A DNA stretch of 64,000 bases. Origin: Apostichopus japonicus. Lineage: Eukaryota; Echinodermata; Holothuroidea; Aspidochirotida; Stichopodidae. The first letter of the stretch is position 1; each line of letters starts with the position of its first letter. Positions 1 to 12,425 of the stretch are shown here, one piece after another. The stretch lies in NCBI RefSeq assembly GCF_037975245.1, contig NC_092579.1, positions 19,118,678 through 19,182,677 on the forward strand, read 5' to 3'. The notes beneath the pieces are model-generated. The model was given only the letters and a program-made list of their open reading frames with translations. It was not told the origin of the DNA and made no database searches. The position numbers and the translations under genes are program-made.

Positions 1-312
1 TGTTGTGAATGTGTTCCGGTGACTTTAGGCAAAATTAGGGAAATTGCGACATTTTATACTGACCTACATCTGTAATAATAGCTATGTGAAACTAGTTGTC
101 ATGCTAACATTGGCGCTACAGGACGGAATATCGCTTCATCATTTTTTGCGCTAATTTCCGGGGGAAAACAGCGAAATTTCTCATCGTTAGTTGCTACATA
201 TAGTGGAAAAACATACAACAGAGATTTCTGATCGAATACAACTTCGAAAAAACACAAAAGAAAAAACAGAATACGTGTAGTGGTTCCGATGCACAAACAT
301 GTTCTTGGTGTG

Positions 313-1806
313 GTGCACCCAGTTGGGGTGTTACTAAAACGAATGACAATTGCGTTACACATAACGAATGCCAATATGTTGTACACACTAAAAAATTGCG
401 TTGACTAAAACGAATGACAGTAATAACAGCACAGACATTTGCTTCAACCGGATATCACAGTTCAGACTTCGTGGGTATCTAGATCTAGTAAAGTACGGAT
501 AAGATAAAACGCACCTTATAGTAAGCGAAATTGTAAGTTTGATTTTAAGAAGTAAATTTAAAGTCATTTTTCAGATATTAATTGTTAGAAACTAACAATA
601 CTATAATCTTGAAACGGCTTCAGTTTTCTTTCTATATAAATCTACAGAGGTAAAAAGCACAGCACTCAAGCCCATTCTCTCACAAAAACTTTCCCTGTGG
701 TTTCTATCCGTAAATTACACCAAAACCCTGCAACCACGTAACATGCGATTTTCTCAAATTTCCTCAAATCATTTTTGCGCAGAAAACCAATAACCGCATT
801 TACTCCACTCCGTTGATCCAAGGGCGGCGGAAGCACTTTTAATCTGGGGGGGGGGGCACCGACATCAAAGGGCACTTTGCAGAAATTCGATTGGACTGAT
901 GTAGCCTGATATTTAGTACCCTTTATAACTCTTAATGTATTATCTTATTTGCGTATACACATCACCCCATCAACGCCCCCCCCCCCCCCCTCAAGGAAAA
1001 TATGCATACTGGCACTGCAATATCCAATGTGCAAATTGGGAAACAAGGAACAAGTTTTCTATTGAGACAAATGAGGTGAAATCATGCTAGTTGCTAATGT
1101 ATGAATTTTCCGAATGAGAGTTTATTTCTTGTTAATATCTTAACAAATTGTTTCCATTCGAAATAGCTTTGAGTTTGACCCACATAAATTCATTAAAACT
1201 CAGGGGCGTAGCCAGGATTTGCAAAGTTGGATGCACGACTATCTGAGCGGAGCGCCACCATCGGTTGGCGCGGAGCGTACAAGAAAAATTTTGGTTTTAC
1301 AAACCCCTCAGATGGCCGGAAACGGCCCTTCCAGAGTGTTCATTCCGGTTCCCTGGCCTCTTGCTAACTTAAGACACCTCAATTTTTATGTAGAAAAAGG
1401 GCACATTTTTAACCCTGAGGAAAAGTGGGGGGGGGGGGGGCACGTGCCCCCCGGTTCCGCCGCCCTTGCGTTGATCATTCTATCTTCTCTCAACACTGTC
1501 CTTCGTTGTCATTCGCTGTCATTCGCAAATGATAATTAACCCTGTACAAAGTCAATTGTCGTTCGCTGTTATTCGTTTTAGTTTGTCCCCCCAGTTGGGA
1601 CAATATTTAAATACTATATCATTAATGTCCCGCTTCAGAGCACTCGTATTGTCAATGAGAGCAGTATGAATATCATGTTCTTATCAGATGAAGGTCAGGA
1701 ATTGTTTGTACTGTCAATACCAGTGCTTTGAAACATGAATATGATGGGAGGTCAGTTTAGCCTGGGAGGAATTGGCATTAGGAAATTGCCCCAACTGGCT
1801 GTGCAC
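313..1806. mobile_element. Older inverted-repeat element, split by a hAT insertion
   Basis: GTGCACCCAGTTGGGG at 313-328 has an imperfect inverted partner at 1789-1806 (CCCCAACTGGCTGTGCAC). The word CTAAAACGAATGACA occurs at 333-347 and 405-419, with an inverted near-copy at 1567-1581. A second inverted partner of the CAGTTGGG motif sits near 1590. The young 650-bp element at 819-1468 lies within. The ends are not well defined and no target duplication was found. Confidence 0.4.
819..1468. mobile_element. 650-bp non-autonomous hAT element
   Basis: Termini CAAGGGCGGCGGAA (start) and TTCCGCCGCCCTTG (end) are perfect inverted repeats, flanked by the 8-bp duplication CGTTGATC at 811-818 and 1469-1476. 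Both ends carry oligo-G/C tracts next to GGGCAC-type subterminal motifs. The 8-bp duplication and CA...TG ends indicate hAT. The internal segment contains CAGGGGCGTAGCCAGGA at 1201, itself the terminal sequence type of another repeat family, so the element may be composite. No transposase. Confidence 0.9.
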
Positions 1807-3204
1807 ACCAAAATGAAGAGGGATTATCTATTGACTATAATAGCATATAAAGGAAGGTACCAGGAATCAGTTATCATGTTGAGTTATATATTTAGTGGCA
1901 TTCTGTAGTTTAAAAACATACATGCATGAATATTAATGTCAAATTTTATGATCCATAAGCATGTATCTATATATACTTGCATTGTATTATCCCAAGTTAA
2001 TGTATAATGATAATTAGACAAACTAGTGATATCTGATTAAGAATTTTATGCTCACTGCTTAATATTCATGATATTCACACAAAAAGCAACACGGTTGATT
2101 GTATGAATGTAGTGTGAAAAACCTAACATGCCAAGGATGAAAACCATAGAACATTTTGGTTCTTGTGTTGTGTTTTAAGCCATTTCTTGCAATTAATGAA
2201 TTTTAATGGTATCAAGTTGGAGATGTCAAGAAAATGTGCTCACTATGCCATTATGCATCATAACTGAAAATCTAAATGAAATTTTGCTGTGAGAGTGTGG
2301 GAAGTACCGTATTAACATGCCGGCTCCCAGTAAAACCACGAGACTGTAACTGGTGGTCTTTCTAACATTTGGTCATTTTTCTTCTTACAAAGGGTATGTG
2401 AGTATGAGTGAACAGGAGGACGGGGGAGGGGGGATGTGGGTGTATAAAACACATTATCAAGGTACACAGAGAAGAGAGTAGAGTGAGATGTACTGAGACA
2501 ATAAAGTAGAAGAGAAGGTATTTTCTTTTCCATAAATTGAATTTTCAATCAACTTCTTCATAAGAAACATTGTACAAAATACTACATTTACATTATTTGG
2601 TTCTACTTCTTGTGGCAGGCATCTTGGACATCCTATATCTCCATGTGATAGTCATCCCGTCACAATACATTTTCATTTCAAATAAATAGCCATTAAAATT
2701 CAAGTCATGCAATAAGCACAGGGGCTGATACATAGCAAGATTTAATAATGGAGGGGGTGTTTCCGTGGGGTCGTTGAAGCAGACTCATGTGGAAGGGGGA
2801 GGGGGTGTGGGTCTCCAATGGCACGCAAAATGAGGGAGATGGCTATCATTCCCAACTTCCACCATCAGTCCGGGGAAATTTTCTATTGGGGTGGGGGATT
2901 TACAAGACCCCTTTCATGGGAGCCTACTTCTCTAACCCCAGGGCCACATCCAACACTTTGCAAAATCCTTCAACTCCATCTGCTGGTTCTTCCATAAATG
3001 TCCATGTCCTTTATTAACAGAAATTGAGAATCCCACCCCCAATTTCGAATCCGGTCCATGCCTCTGGTCCTCCCCCATATACACAAATAAAGGTTTAGAT
3101 GACAAATTGGTGAATTCTAAACCCAAGGTTGTGCTTGTGAATACTTTTTGAATTTTTGTGCAAGGTTGAAAAGGTGGTTGGTAAATTGGGAAGAAGTGCT
3201 TCCT

Positions 3205-3230
3205 CCATCCCCTGGATCCACCTCTGATGT
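3205..3230. mobile_element. Remnant end of a hAT-like repeat
   Basis: CCCCTGGATCCACCTCTG resembles the right terminus of the TGGATCCGCCAGTG family seen complete at 6367-7358, but no matching left end was found. Probably a truncated copy. Confidence 0.35.
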
Positions 3231-4706
3231 ATTTCCTTCGGTAACTTTCATCAACACTGAATGTGACTAAAGCCTCAGGTAATTTTTCATAGAAAGGAAT
3301 TGTAAACAAATTGCCATTTTCTTTCCTTTTCTTTATTTTTAGCATTCTTCAAGCTAACTAACATCAGTTTACTCGACAAGGAATAGTGTCTACCTAGGGA
3401 ACCCAATCAATCGAAGAGCAGGGCCTCGATCATGATATTTTGATTTTGAAATTCCTACTCCTCATCATGTCACCCCTGCACCATGGTACAAAGAAAATCC
3501 ACTTCCATTCACATCAACTCAACATATGGCATTATTAACCTCTCACATGTTGGCAAATTACCCTCATCTAGCAGCAATTGGTGGTCCTTCCTGGAGGGAT
3601 ACTCTTAAAGGGATCATTAAATAGACAGTCAGATGTCCTGGATAATTTCATTCATGAACTTACAGTTTACGTCGGATCACTGTAGCCGCATGTCCTGAAT
3701 GGTGGAGAAAGAATATTTGCCATACCAAAAAATCACCAGAAACAGAACTAAACACAGCCTGGTATCTGAAGGAGTGGTTCCTTGCAATGTATCTGTCAAT
3801 GGCCGCTTGAGACACTGTAACTGGGAATAGCAACACTCCGATGGCACCCATTATGTTGTGGTTCTTTTCTGTTCTGTTTCCAAGTGGCTTGATTGGTCGG
3901 CACCTACAATCGATCAGCCATCAAAGAAGCAAAGCTAACCTAAACAAGGTTGCTCTGACCTGTCGTCACCCGGGGCAACCGACTTTCAGGAATTTTCATC
4001 ACATATATGTTGTATGTGTAATTTTATATACTCTGCATTGACCTTGTCTATCAACCAACTTTTAGTCAGTCAAATACGAAAATCAAGTAACCAGTGGAAT
4101 GAAAGCAAAAATATAATCCCATATTAGGATGTTGGATCTGCCAGAAAGTTTTCATCAGTTCCTTCTAAGCAAACAATTACAATTTAAACAAAGCAAAAAC
4201 AACTTATTATTTCATTCATTCATTCATTATTCCAGTTTCATTATTCCATATTTGAAATGGCAGGAAGCAATGACTGTTGTGAAACATGTTAAAGCTCATA
4301 TAATTATGTAATTTTTAACGTAATAATTTTTTATAAATTATGGGCACTCTTTTCATTTTTTTATACCTTATATGTCCAACTCACTATGTGATCTAAACCA
4401 ACCCTTGTTTTTGAATTTTTTTTTTATGAGAAAAGTGAGAAATAAAACCTTTTGTTCGCTCGCATGATTATTTGAAGATTCCAAACACAAAAGTAAAGGG
4501 TTAAATTCGCTTCTCTCTAATCAGTAGTGTTTGATATATTTTTAACGATTCAATTAGTATTATTTGATGCACACCACGAAAAGCAAAATACAAAATAAAA
4601 TCTTCTAAGATAACATAAAGGAATGGTTTTCATTGACAAAATTAAATTTAAAAAAAAAAAAAAAAAAGTTATATGTAAGTTTACGATCAAACGTAAACAA
4701 TTTTGT

Positions 4707-4796
4707 TTTTTTCGCCAAACAAACCAGATAATTTGGATTGTTGGGGACTGAATGAATCAGTCCAACAACAGATGATATCCATCTGTTGTGAAAGTG
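4707..4796 (+). repeat. Cloverleaf-like inverted-repeat motif, copy 1
   Basis: Closing stem TTTC/GAAA encloses three hairpins in a row: one beginning GCCAAACA and ending TGTTGG, one GGACTGA/TCAGTCC, and one CAGATG/CATCTG. The junction words TTTCGCCAAACA, TTGGGGACT, AGTCCAACA and CTGTTGTGAAA are shared with copies at 7884 and 8007 although the stems differ. No known RNA family was recognised. Confidence 0.6.
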
Positions 4797-6366
4797 ACAC
4801 CATCTACACAAGAAAAGATTATCAAGGAAGGACTTACTGGCCAGCTCGACTGGTCAGTCAACAGGCTGGACTTAATCAGATGTACCTTGAAGGACAAAGA
4901 AAATGTTGCCAATTTTTAAACATAATCATAAGAAACCAAAATATTTGAGAGTTGAATACAGATCTAGATTGTTCAAGACACTGAGCCTAATGTTAATTTA
5001 ATGCCATCAACTGTTGGCTCCAGAAAGTAATGCGATATAGTCTCTCTTCTGGTATGTTACAGAATATGCTTTTCCTGATGCTTACTTCTGTTGCAGTATT
5101 TTTTACTCATGCTTGTGATAAGTGGAAGGTTGGGGAGAAATGTACAGTAAATGCATGCCGTGACTAGGGATGTTGAGAGCCAAGTTAAGCCCCAAACTAC
5201 ATAAATTTTATGGCACATTTATCAGTGATAGAATGAGTTTCTCCAAATATAAGTATTCAATATTCTTCGTCCCACAAATTTTCCCAAGCCCCTAATTGAC
5301 CCTGGGTCCTCGACTCCCTGAGCATCAGGCCTAGCTGCGGCACGCATACTACATAATGCTGAATGATGTAAGCTGCCATCGGATAAAGATAAGGACTATA
5401 ATATTAGGTGGTATGGTAAAATTCTCACAAAAATGTTGTACATAGGAAATGGGAGTTGGAGATTTATCACTTATGAAGCTTGCGCCAACAAATGCTATTT
5501 GAAAACTTGTTTTATATTCCCAAAGAGAGTATCACTTACATGATAATTCGAAATATATAATGTTGAGCTGAGGTTTGTATCTTTGTTTCATCCTTCCCAC
5601 ATGATCTGCATAGCTATCAGTCTAACATAGAGAACTATGTGGTTACAACCACTTATTTTCTTCTTATTCTTTGAGTTCATTATATCTATTCTACTCGAAT
5701 GCAACATTTTGCAAACACCTTGGGAGGTTATGTAAATCATTTCATTGATCCTGGGTGTGAGTTTGACCATCTTCAGTGAAAGGTGACATATTTTGAACTA
5801 CCTCCATGTATTTTCAGTCCTGTGGATCCCTGTTATTCCAGCTTTTCGACAACAATTTTCACCGCGATCACCATGGCGACCCTCCAGTGGCAAATTTTGT
5901 GGCCTGGAATAGGTGGTATTCCCCTCCCCTTTGAAAATTTTTTAAAAATACATTATTAAGGGTGCTACATTTGGAAATGGTGTTATACTTTGTGAGTTTT
6001 TCGAAGTAATATATGATCAAGAATGTTCCACTTTATCCCCACAAATAACTAATTTTTTTCATTCTGACTTTTTGGCGACCCAAAAATGGTAGCAACCCCC
6101 CCCCCCAGATTGATTACCAGGACTAAAGACTACCATTACATGGTTCAAAATTCAACACAAAATGCACCACTAACATGGTTTTTGTATTTTAATTCTTCAT
6201 TGAAGAAAATATGGCCCATATGGGTATGACTAAACAATTCCAGATGCTAGCTAAGAATCTCACATCGAAATATTATTCCTAAAGTTCTCGCAACTGAATA
6301 TGGTTCAATTTGAACGCAATGTGGTTTTGTCCGGTGAAGCAAAAGTTTATACAGAACACAAACTAT

Positions 6367-7358
6367 CACTGGCGGATCCAAGGGGGGGCCAAGGGGGGCC
6401 ATGGCCCCCCCCAAAAGGTGAGCCAAAAAGTGTTTCCGAACATCTGCTAAATCATATGATTGGTAATTAAAAAAATCGAGAGGAATAGCAGTGGTAGACT
6501 AGTCTAAACCTTTTCGTTTTCTGGTTTAAAATTAAATGCAGAGCTCCCAACTGACCCGCCATTCGCGGGAATTAGACCCGCAGTCTAACACCCAAACCCG
6601 CTGACCGCACAAGCATCCGAAAAAAACGCATTGTAATTGTCAAGTATACATAAAAAAAAATTGCATCAAATTTTGACTTAGCAACCATTATTTCTTTAGC
6701 ATTTAGCATAATAGAGTATAAAACCTCCTTTACAGCATCATTTGAACCTTTGAATTGGGGAGAGCAGCGAACATTTTCATGCCACGGGAAAGAATGAATT
6801 ATCACCTATTCAATTTATTGATGTTACACACAAAAAAATGCATATTTCTCAGAAAATTTTGGGTGACAAAATAAGTGCCACCATTTTACATGTAGGCATC
6901 CCCAGGATTCCAAAAAAATCAATAGGGGAGGGGGTGGGTGTCCCCCCTTATACCCCTCCCCCAGGACGGCGATTCGTGGCATGGACCAGCATTTGCCTTC
7001 TCAAGAGTTGGGAGCTATGTAAATGTATGAGCATGAGGATTTACAGTTTAACACCATTTTGCAGTTACAGGCTGGTTGTAAGAAATTCATAACCTATGAG
7101 AAATAAAATTTCTTGAGAAAGATGATCCCAACTTTGTTTTATAAATATTTTAGAAAATTACACCTGGGAAATATTTTTTTTAGAAGTCAGTTAACATCAC
7201 CATTGTACACTTTTGTCGCACCAAATTACATCTGAGTGCATTCAGCAATAGAAAATTTTCCAAAGGGGAGGGGGCACCCCCTCCCCTTAGACCCCTCCCC
7301 CATATCACTCTAACGCCACTTTGGCCCCTCCCAAACAAAGGCCCTGGATCCGCCAGTG
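6367..7358. mobile_element. 992-bp hAT element with a nested insertion
   Basis: Termini CACTGGCGGATCCA and TGGATCCGCCAGTG are perfect inverted repeats, flanked by the 8-bp duplication CAAACTAT (6359-6366 and 7359-7366). Oligo-G/C tracts lie just inside each end. No transposase open frame. A second element occupies 6539-7019. Confidence 0.92.
6539..7019. mobile_element. 481-bp element nested inside the hAT element
   Basis: Inverted termini CAGAGCTCCCAACT and AGTTGGGAGCTATG differ at one position of 14 and are flanked by the 6-bp direct repeat TAAATG (6533-6538 and 7020-7025). Lying inside the larger element means it inserted later. The superfamily is uncertain because the duplication is 6 bp rather than 8. 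Confidence 0.75.
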
Positions 7359-7883
7359 CAAACTATAGTCTGTGACGTAATGTAATCATGGTTTTCCAAA
7401 GCTTCCTTTCTCTTGCATGTTGTAGTTGAGTACCCATTGAAATCTGGATAGTTGGATATACTTGGAATATTTGCTTAACTGACAGTTTTCCCCAGCTGCA
7501 AGGCTTCATCAAACTTTTGTCTTAATACAAGTATTACCTTCCACTATGGATTTAAAATTAATACATTTTGCAAAGAAATGCTTTTTGCCAAACCAAGAAC
7601 AGATGAAATATTTATGGATCTGCAATATTGTGTGCTATTAGAAGCTAAGCTTCCTCCATCCACAGAACAACTCTGTCCTAAATTAACGAAACATGGATGA
7701 CAAAAGTTGTATGAAGAGTAACTCTTCCCAATGCAGTCTTTGACTGGATTTTCTAGGTGACAAAAAGGTATCCATATCTTAATAAATTAACTGTTTTAAA
7801 ATCATACCATCAGAAAAGTTCTTAAAGTATATTACATTTTTAAGGGGGGGTCTTCAAAATAACATTTTTATTTTTCCTTTGCA

Positions 7884-7950
7884 ATTTCGCCAAACACTTT
7901 TTACAGTGTTGGGGACTTGGAAAAGTCCAACAGCTATAAAGCTGTGAAAA
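7884..7950 (+). repeat. Cloverleaf-like inverted-repeat motif, copy 2
   Basis: The most compact copy. TTTC/GAAA closes; hairpin 1 is CCAAACACT/AGTGTTGG with one bulged A; hairpin 2 is GGACTT/AAGTCC; hairpin 3 is CAGCT/AGCTG, followed directly by TGAAA. It lies 57 bp upstream of copy 3. Confidence 0.65.
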
Positions 7951-8006
7951 GTTTTACAATTTTACAAATTGACAACTTAAGCACACTCTTGGACATTTTG
8001 CTGAAC

Positions 8007-8110
8007 ATTTCGCCAAACACACTGAAGCAGTGATGTTGGGGACTTTTTGAAAAAAAAAAAGTCCAACAGCAGTCTCATTTTTTTTAACATGTTCACCCTG
8101 CTGTGAAAAC
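8007..8110 (+). repeat. Cloverleaf-like inverted-repeat motif, copy 3
   Basis: Same plan as copies 1 and 2. Hairpin 1 is CCAAACA-CACTG/CAGTG-A-TGTTGG, hairpin 2 is GGACTTTTT/AAAAAGTCC, and hairpin 3 is CAGCAG/CTGCTG with a long T-rich loop. TTTC/GAAA closes. Confidence 0.65.
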
Positions 8111-11100
8111 GTTGCCAGCTGTTACTAGAAATTGATCAAAGGGACTTGCCTGCACATAACAACCCACACCAAGAAGGCTTAGTAAATCCTCAGTTTGGTG
8201 GGAAACCTTTAAGATAGAAGAAAAGATCACGTCCGGTGAGTCGAAAGTATGCTGAAAACAGAGAGAAACTGGTTGCCATGCACTTGTATTTTATAGTAAA
8301 ATAGACATCACTCTAAATCAATGTTATATCATCGCAGCAAAGTTAACAGTCCCTGGTTTCTTTCTCTTCCTTGTTAATTTTTTTTTTTCAAATTGTTACT
8401 CAGTATAAAACTTGAAAAGGGCAAAGTTGCACCATATGCTTTGCTTCTGTGTTTAGTGAAAAAAAAAACCTTATAAAGGAAGGCCTCTTTCATTTCAACT
8501 TTGAATTTCATTAACCCTATCGAGACACACCCCTTGAAACCTTTTTCCCGTTTTCAAAAGGGTGCTTACACTATTGATCAATGGTTCACCTTGGATATTA
8601 CTATTTTTTCGATCAATCGACATATGGTCAGGGTAGTTCGTTTTATACGGGTTATTAAAGTTTACTAGATATCATGCCAGATAATCAAATTTCAGATTTT
8701 ATGTTGCCTATGATGCAATATACAATAGTGATGCTCTGATAGGAAGATACTGATGTCGTAATTTAAATGACATTTCCAAAGTTTATATTAAAGTACACCA
8801 AACATGACTTTAAAGTATGTTGTTTAAAGTATGTTTTTACTAATCTCATCAGACCAGAAGGGTTTTACTGCCTTGTAAGAAACTGGTAATAATTCTAATA
8901 TATTTGGTTACGATATTGTGAAACTGTTTGGAGGAAAGAGAGAATCATGATATATCCAATCTTACATTTTGACAGCTCTACTGTTCATTCCATTCATCAT
9001 TTAAACTTGAACTCACTTTGCTATAAACGGAGGATACCGCAGTCTTGCCTCGAGAACATTTTTTGAGTAATTTTGGTGTCTTAACTCCTTGTTCGTCCAA
9101 CACAAGTGCATTATTGCTTCTAAGTTAGTACCTCATAAAATTAACATTAAATTATTTTCAAAAAGTTTCTGCATGATTTATCAAAAGCCCCTGGGATCCA
9201 CGCTTGAATTTTGAGAGAAGTAAGCGGCCACCGAAATGGAAATTGAATAGAATCAAGCATTTATACTTTTTTTTTTAATGATTTATATTAATTAATTTCT
9301 TCTGCATAAAATGGGAGTCCTACAATACGATACAATTACAAATGCTGAAAATAACATAAAAATCCATGTAATTCTGTTATGGTTATCAAATCTCTTGTAA
9401 CACTCAAGTTACAGGAATATAAATTATTAGTATTACTTTTAATTATTTTTGTAAATATCATCAACAATACAAACAGTACACTTTGTGTGTGTGTGTGTGT
9501 GCATAGCTTCAGGTTCCCTTTAAGCAATGTACCATAGTTTCTTTAAGGAATCTAGTTATAACCATGTCCATGACTTACCTTGAAAACAGAACAAAAAGGG
9601 AAAGAAAAACAGTACTTTTTGTCCACAAGATTATAACAGACCATTGTTTATTCAGAAGTTTCACTTAAATTGTACAATTAACAGTTTTGGCTAGGGAATA
9701 CTTCCTCATTTGTAGTTCTCTGTGATTAATAAATCATTCTTACCTTAAAAAGACATTCCAAAAATGAAGGAAAAAAATAATTAAACCTATATATTACAGT
9801 CTGAATTAATTACGTTTACTGAAATTGAACTGAGAAGCAACATCACCTTCAAATTATATGATATCATGACAAACATATGATAGAGATGAGAATAACTTCC
9901 CCTCACAGCTGACAAAATTCTTGCTCTGTATGGGATGAGATATTTTTTTGTTTAAAAGAAGTGTCTCCGGGGGGGGGGGGGGGAGGGGAGGGTTGCTGTA
10001 AACGTGAGATGTAACTAGGAGGTGTAATCTATTTACTTTCTTTGAGTTTCTTCCAGATTTTCAAGAATGTGAACAAGTGCTGTCACAGAAACCAACAACG
10101 ATATTGTGTCATTTATGTAAGAACCTCAATAGTTCTGTTTTAGCATTCGCAAAACCCAATTTCCATGAGAGAATTAAATTGTAAAAAAATAAACAAAACC
10201 ATGGCACATTCAAGCATGAGGGTATCCATGATGTCATATTTAGACTTGCTTAAGTTTGTAGTGTGCAAAACAACATTAAATCTGTGATATCTCCCACAAT
10301 GAAAGAGAGTTTTTGGTTAGCTGTTTGAGAATGTTGATCATATATCTCTATCACGATGACCAATGATGATGGTTAGTTTGAGGGTGCTACTGCCAAAATT
10401 TGAGCAAATTGAGAGAAAAAAAATTGAGAAGCATACATTTTAAAGGATCATAAAGCATTTAAAAATGGAAGCTTAGAAAGATGTTCTCCAAATTCTTGTT
10501 TGCTCCTTATAACTTCAATACTGAACTTTCAATTAAGTGCCATTCAGAGCAAATAGAATCCTTCTATGACAAACATTAAGATTGAATATACATCAAATTG
10601 CTAATTCCCTTTGAAATGCTGCAAACTGAGCCAGCTGATTATCATGGTATTACGATGCATCTCAATCCAACATTCTTTGAGTGAAACGTTTAGTCCATTT
10701 GTCTAATGTTGACTTAACTGTTCTCCATGGTCAATAATTCAGTTATGTGTTACAGTGGTTTAAAGTCAATCAAGCAAATTTCATTACACCATCTTATGGG
10801 GAAACCTACCTTTGTACACAGAAAATGAAAACTGCATCATGCGCCTTTTCCCAGTCACCGCTAGAAATCCACCACACTTCACCAGGAGAACATCTCCTCC
10901 TCCACCACCCACCCCACGCCCAATCTAAATTCTTCACCATTCCCCACACCACCTATTACGGCTAAAATCTGTCAATTGTCATAGTTCAGATCTCTTTTGA
11001 ATGAAACAACCCCCCTCACCTCCCCCAACCTGGAGCCACCAACCATCCCCCCCTCCACCCCCAGTCATTGAGTGAAATAAATCCTGAATTTCATATCAGA

Positions 11101-12425
11101 CCGAACTCCGGATTATTTATCAATATATTCAGTTTTACATACTATCAACTATAGAGGGCATGACTAAACTATACCATCATTTCTTTCCAATGAAATGAAG
11201 TAATACACACGTCCACACCCTCCCCCCCCCCCCTTTTCTTCTCCCAGCTTTGTTTGACTGGACATAAACTGTCACCTTTGACATATTTTCTGACACACCT
11301 ACCCTCTGGAGGTCAAATATGATTCATCTTGGTTACAAAACTTACCTATCTTTTATCCTCCCTGCAGTAAGAAATTGCTTTAAAATTTTACACCAAACTC
11401 AAGTGTACACATCAAAGTGAAACTTTATAAAATATTTACATGACTACAAATTCCAGAGAGAAAGGTCAGACAGACGATTTTTCTCAACGATGAGAATTGG
11501 ATAAACCAATAAAAAACAACAACCTAAAGGGTTTACTACCATTACAAAATCAAATTTTCACTGATAAGAACACATTACAGGTTGTTGAAATTAAAGACCA
11601 GACTATTTGTTCAAAGAATACAAAAGAGCACAATGAGTCTGAAAACAATAGACTTGCATCAACAGGACAAAAGCTCTTTGTCTTTATCCTTAAGAAAGGA
11701 TTTGACCATAGAACTCAGGACACTGGCTGTAGATTCCTAGGTTTGGTCAGGAGTTGAATATGGATAACATTGATGCCATCACAGATTAAACACGAAATAC
11801 CCAACGCAATATTTCGTTGAATATCGCATGGTTTGGATTTCTTAGGTTTTTGGTAACAATTAGTGGATTGAGTAATAAGTAGATTGACAAGCCATTTAGC
11901 TATATTTTCATGTTAACTAATCGCACACAGAGACACTGTATTTGCATATATGTCCAATGATGACCAATCTTTTCACGCTCACTGTGCTACTAACAAAGAC
12001 GGTAAACACGTTAAGTTCAGGGTTAATGGATTTTCAAGATGCATTTTGAAGTAGGTAAACCACCAAACATATTCTGCAATTTATATTTGGATTTAGTGTT
12101 GTCGGAAAGAGTTGACATTTCTTTAAAAGCAATTTCAACTGAGACCAAAAAACACATTACGGAATAGACTCCATTTTCTAAAGTCAACGGTCAAGTCTTG
12201 ACTGATGTATCTATTCAATGCAAACCTTTTGAAAAACCCTGGCAGGGCCTCAAGAGCCGAGGCTAAAGAATCAAGAATGTTTTCCTAACATGAAGACCGC
12301 AGGTTTTATCTTAGGTCTTCCAAAATCAATATGCACCTTCAACAAGTAATACAGGAAACTTTTCTTTCTGTGACAATCAAATTGATGCCAACCTTCGTCT
12401 CTTAATCTTTCAACCAGCTGGTCTA

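Larger units (their letters stand above)
1812..6358. other. Intergenic DNA without recognised genes
   Basis: Open frames here are short, begin at random positions, and show no family motif. The stretch has oligo-G/C tracts at about 2420, 2800 and 6100, a (TCAT)n run near 4211, and the copy-1 cloverleaf motif at 4707. Confidence 0.5.
7367..12425. other. Intergenic DNA downstream of ZNF207
   Basis: Apart from the two cloverleaf copies at 7884-8110, this holds simple repeats: (GT)n near 9486-9501, oligo-G at 9969-9985, C-rich tracts at 10890-11060 and 11220-11235. The right part presumably contains the ZNF207 3' UTR. No conserved open frame was recognised. Confidence 0.5.

Noticed and set aside
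4703-4948. 81-codon open frame with several Cys and Tyr
   Set aside because: It runs through the cloverleaf motif, shows no recognisable family and has no splice-compatible neighbours.
7884-8110. Hammerhead or HDV-like ribozyme
   Set aside because: No CUGANGA core for a hammerhead and no nested double pseudoknot for HDV-like; the structure read is a plain four-way junction.
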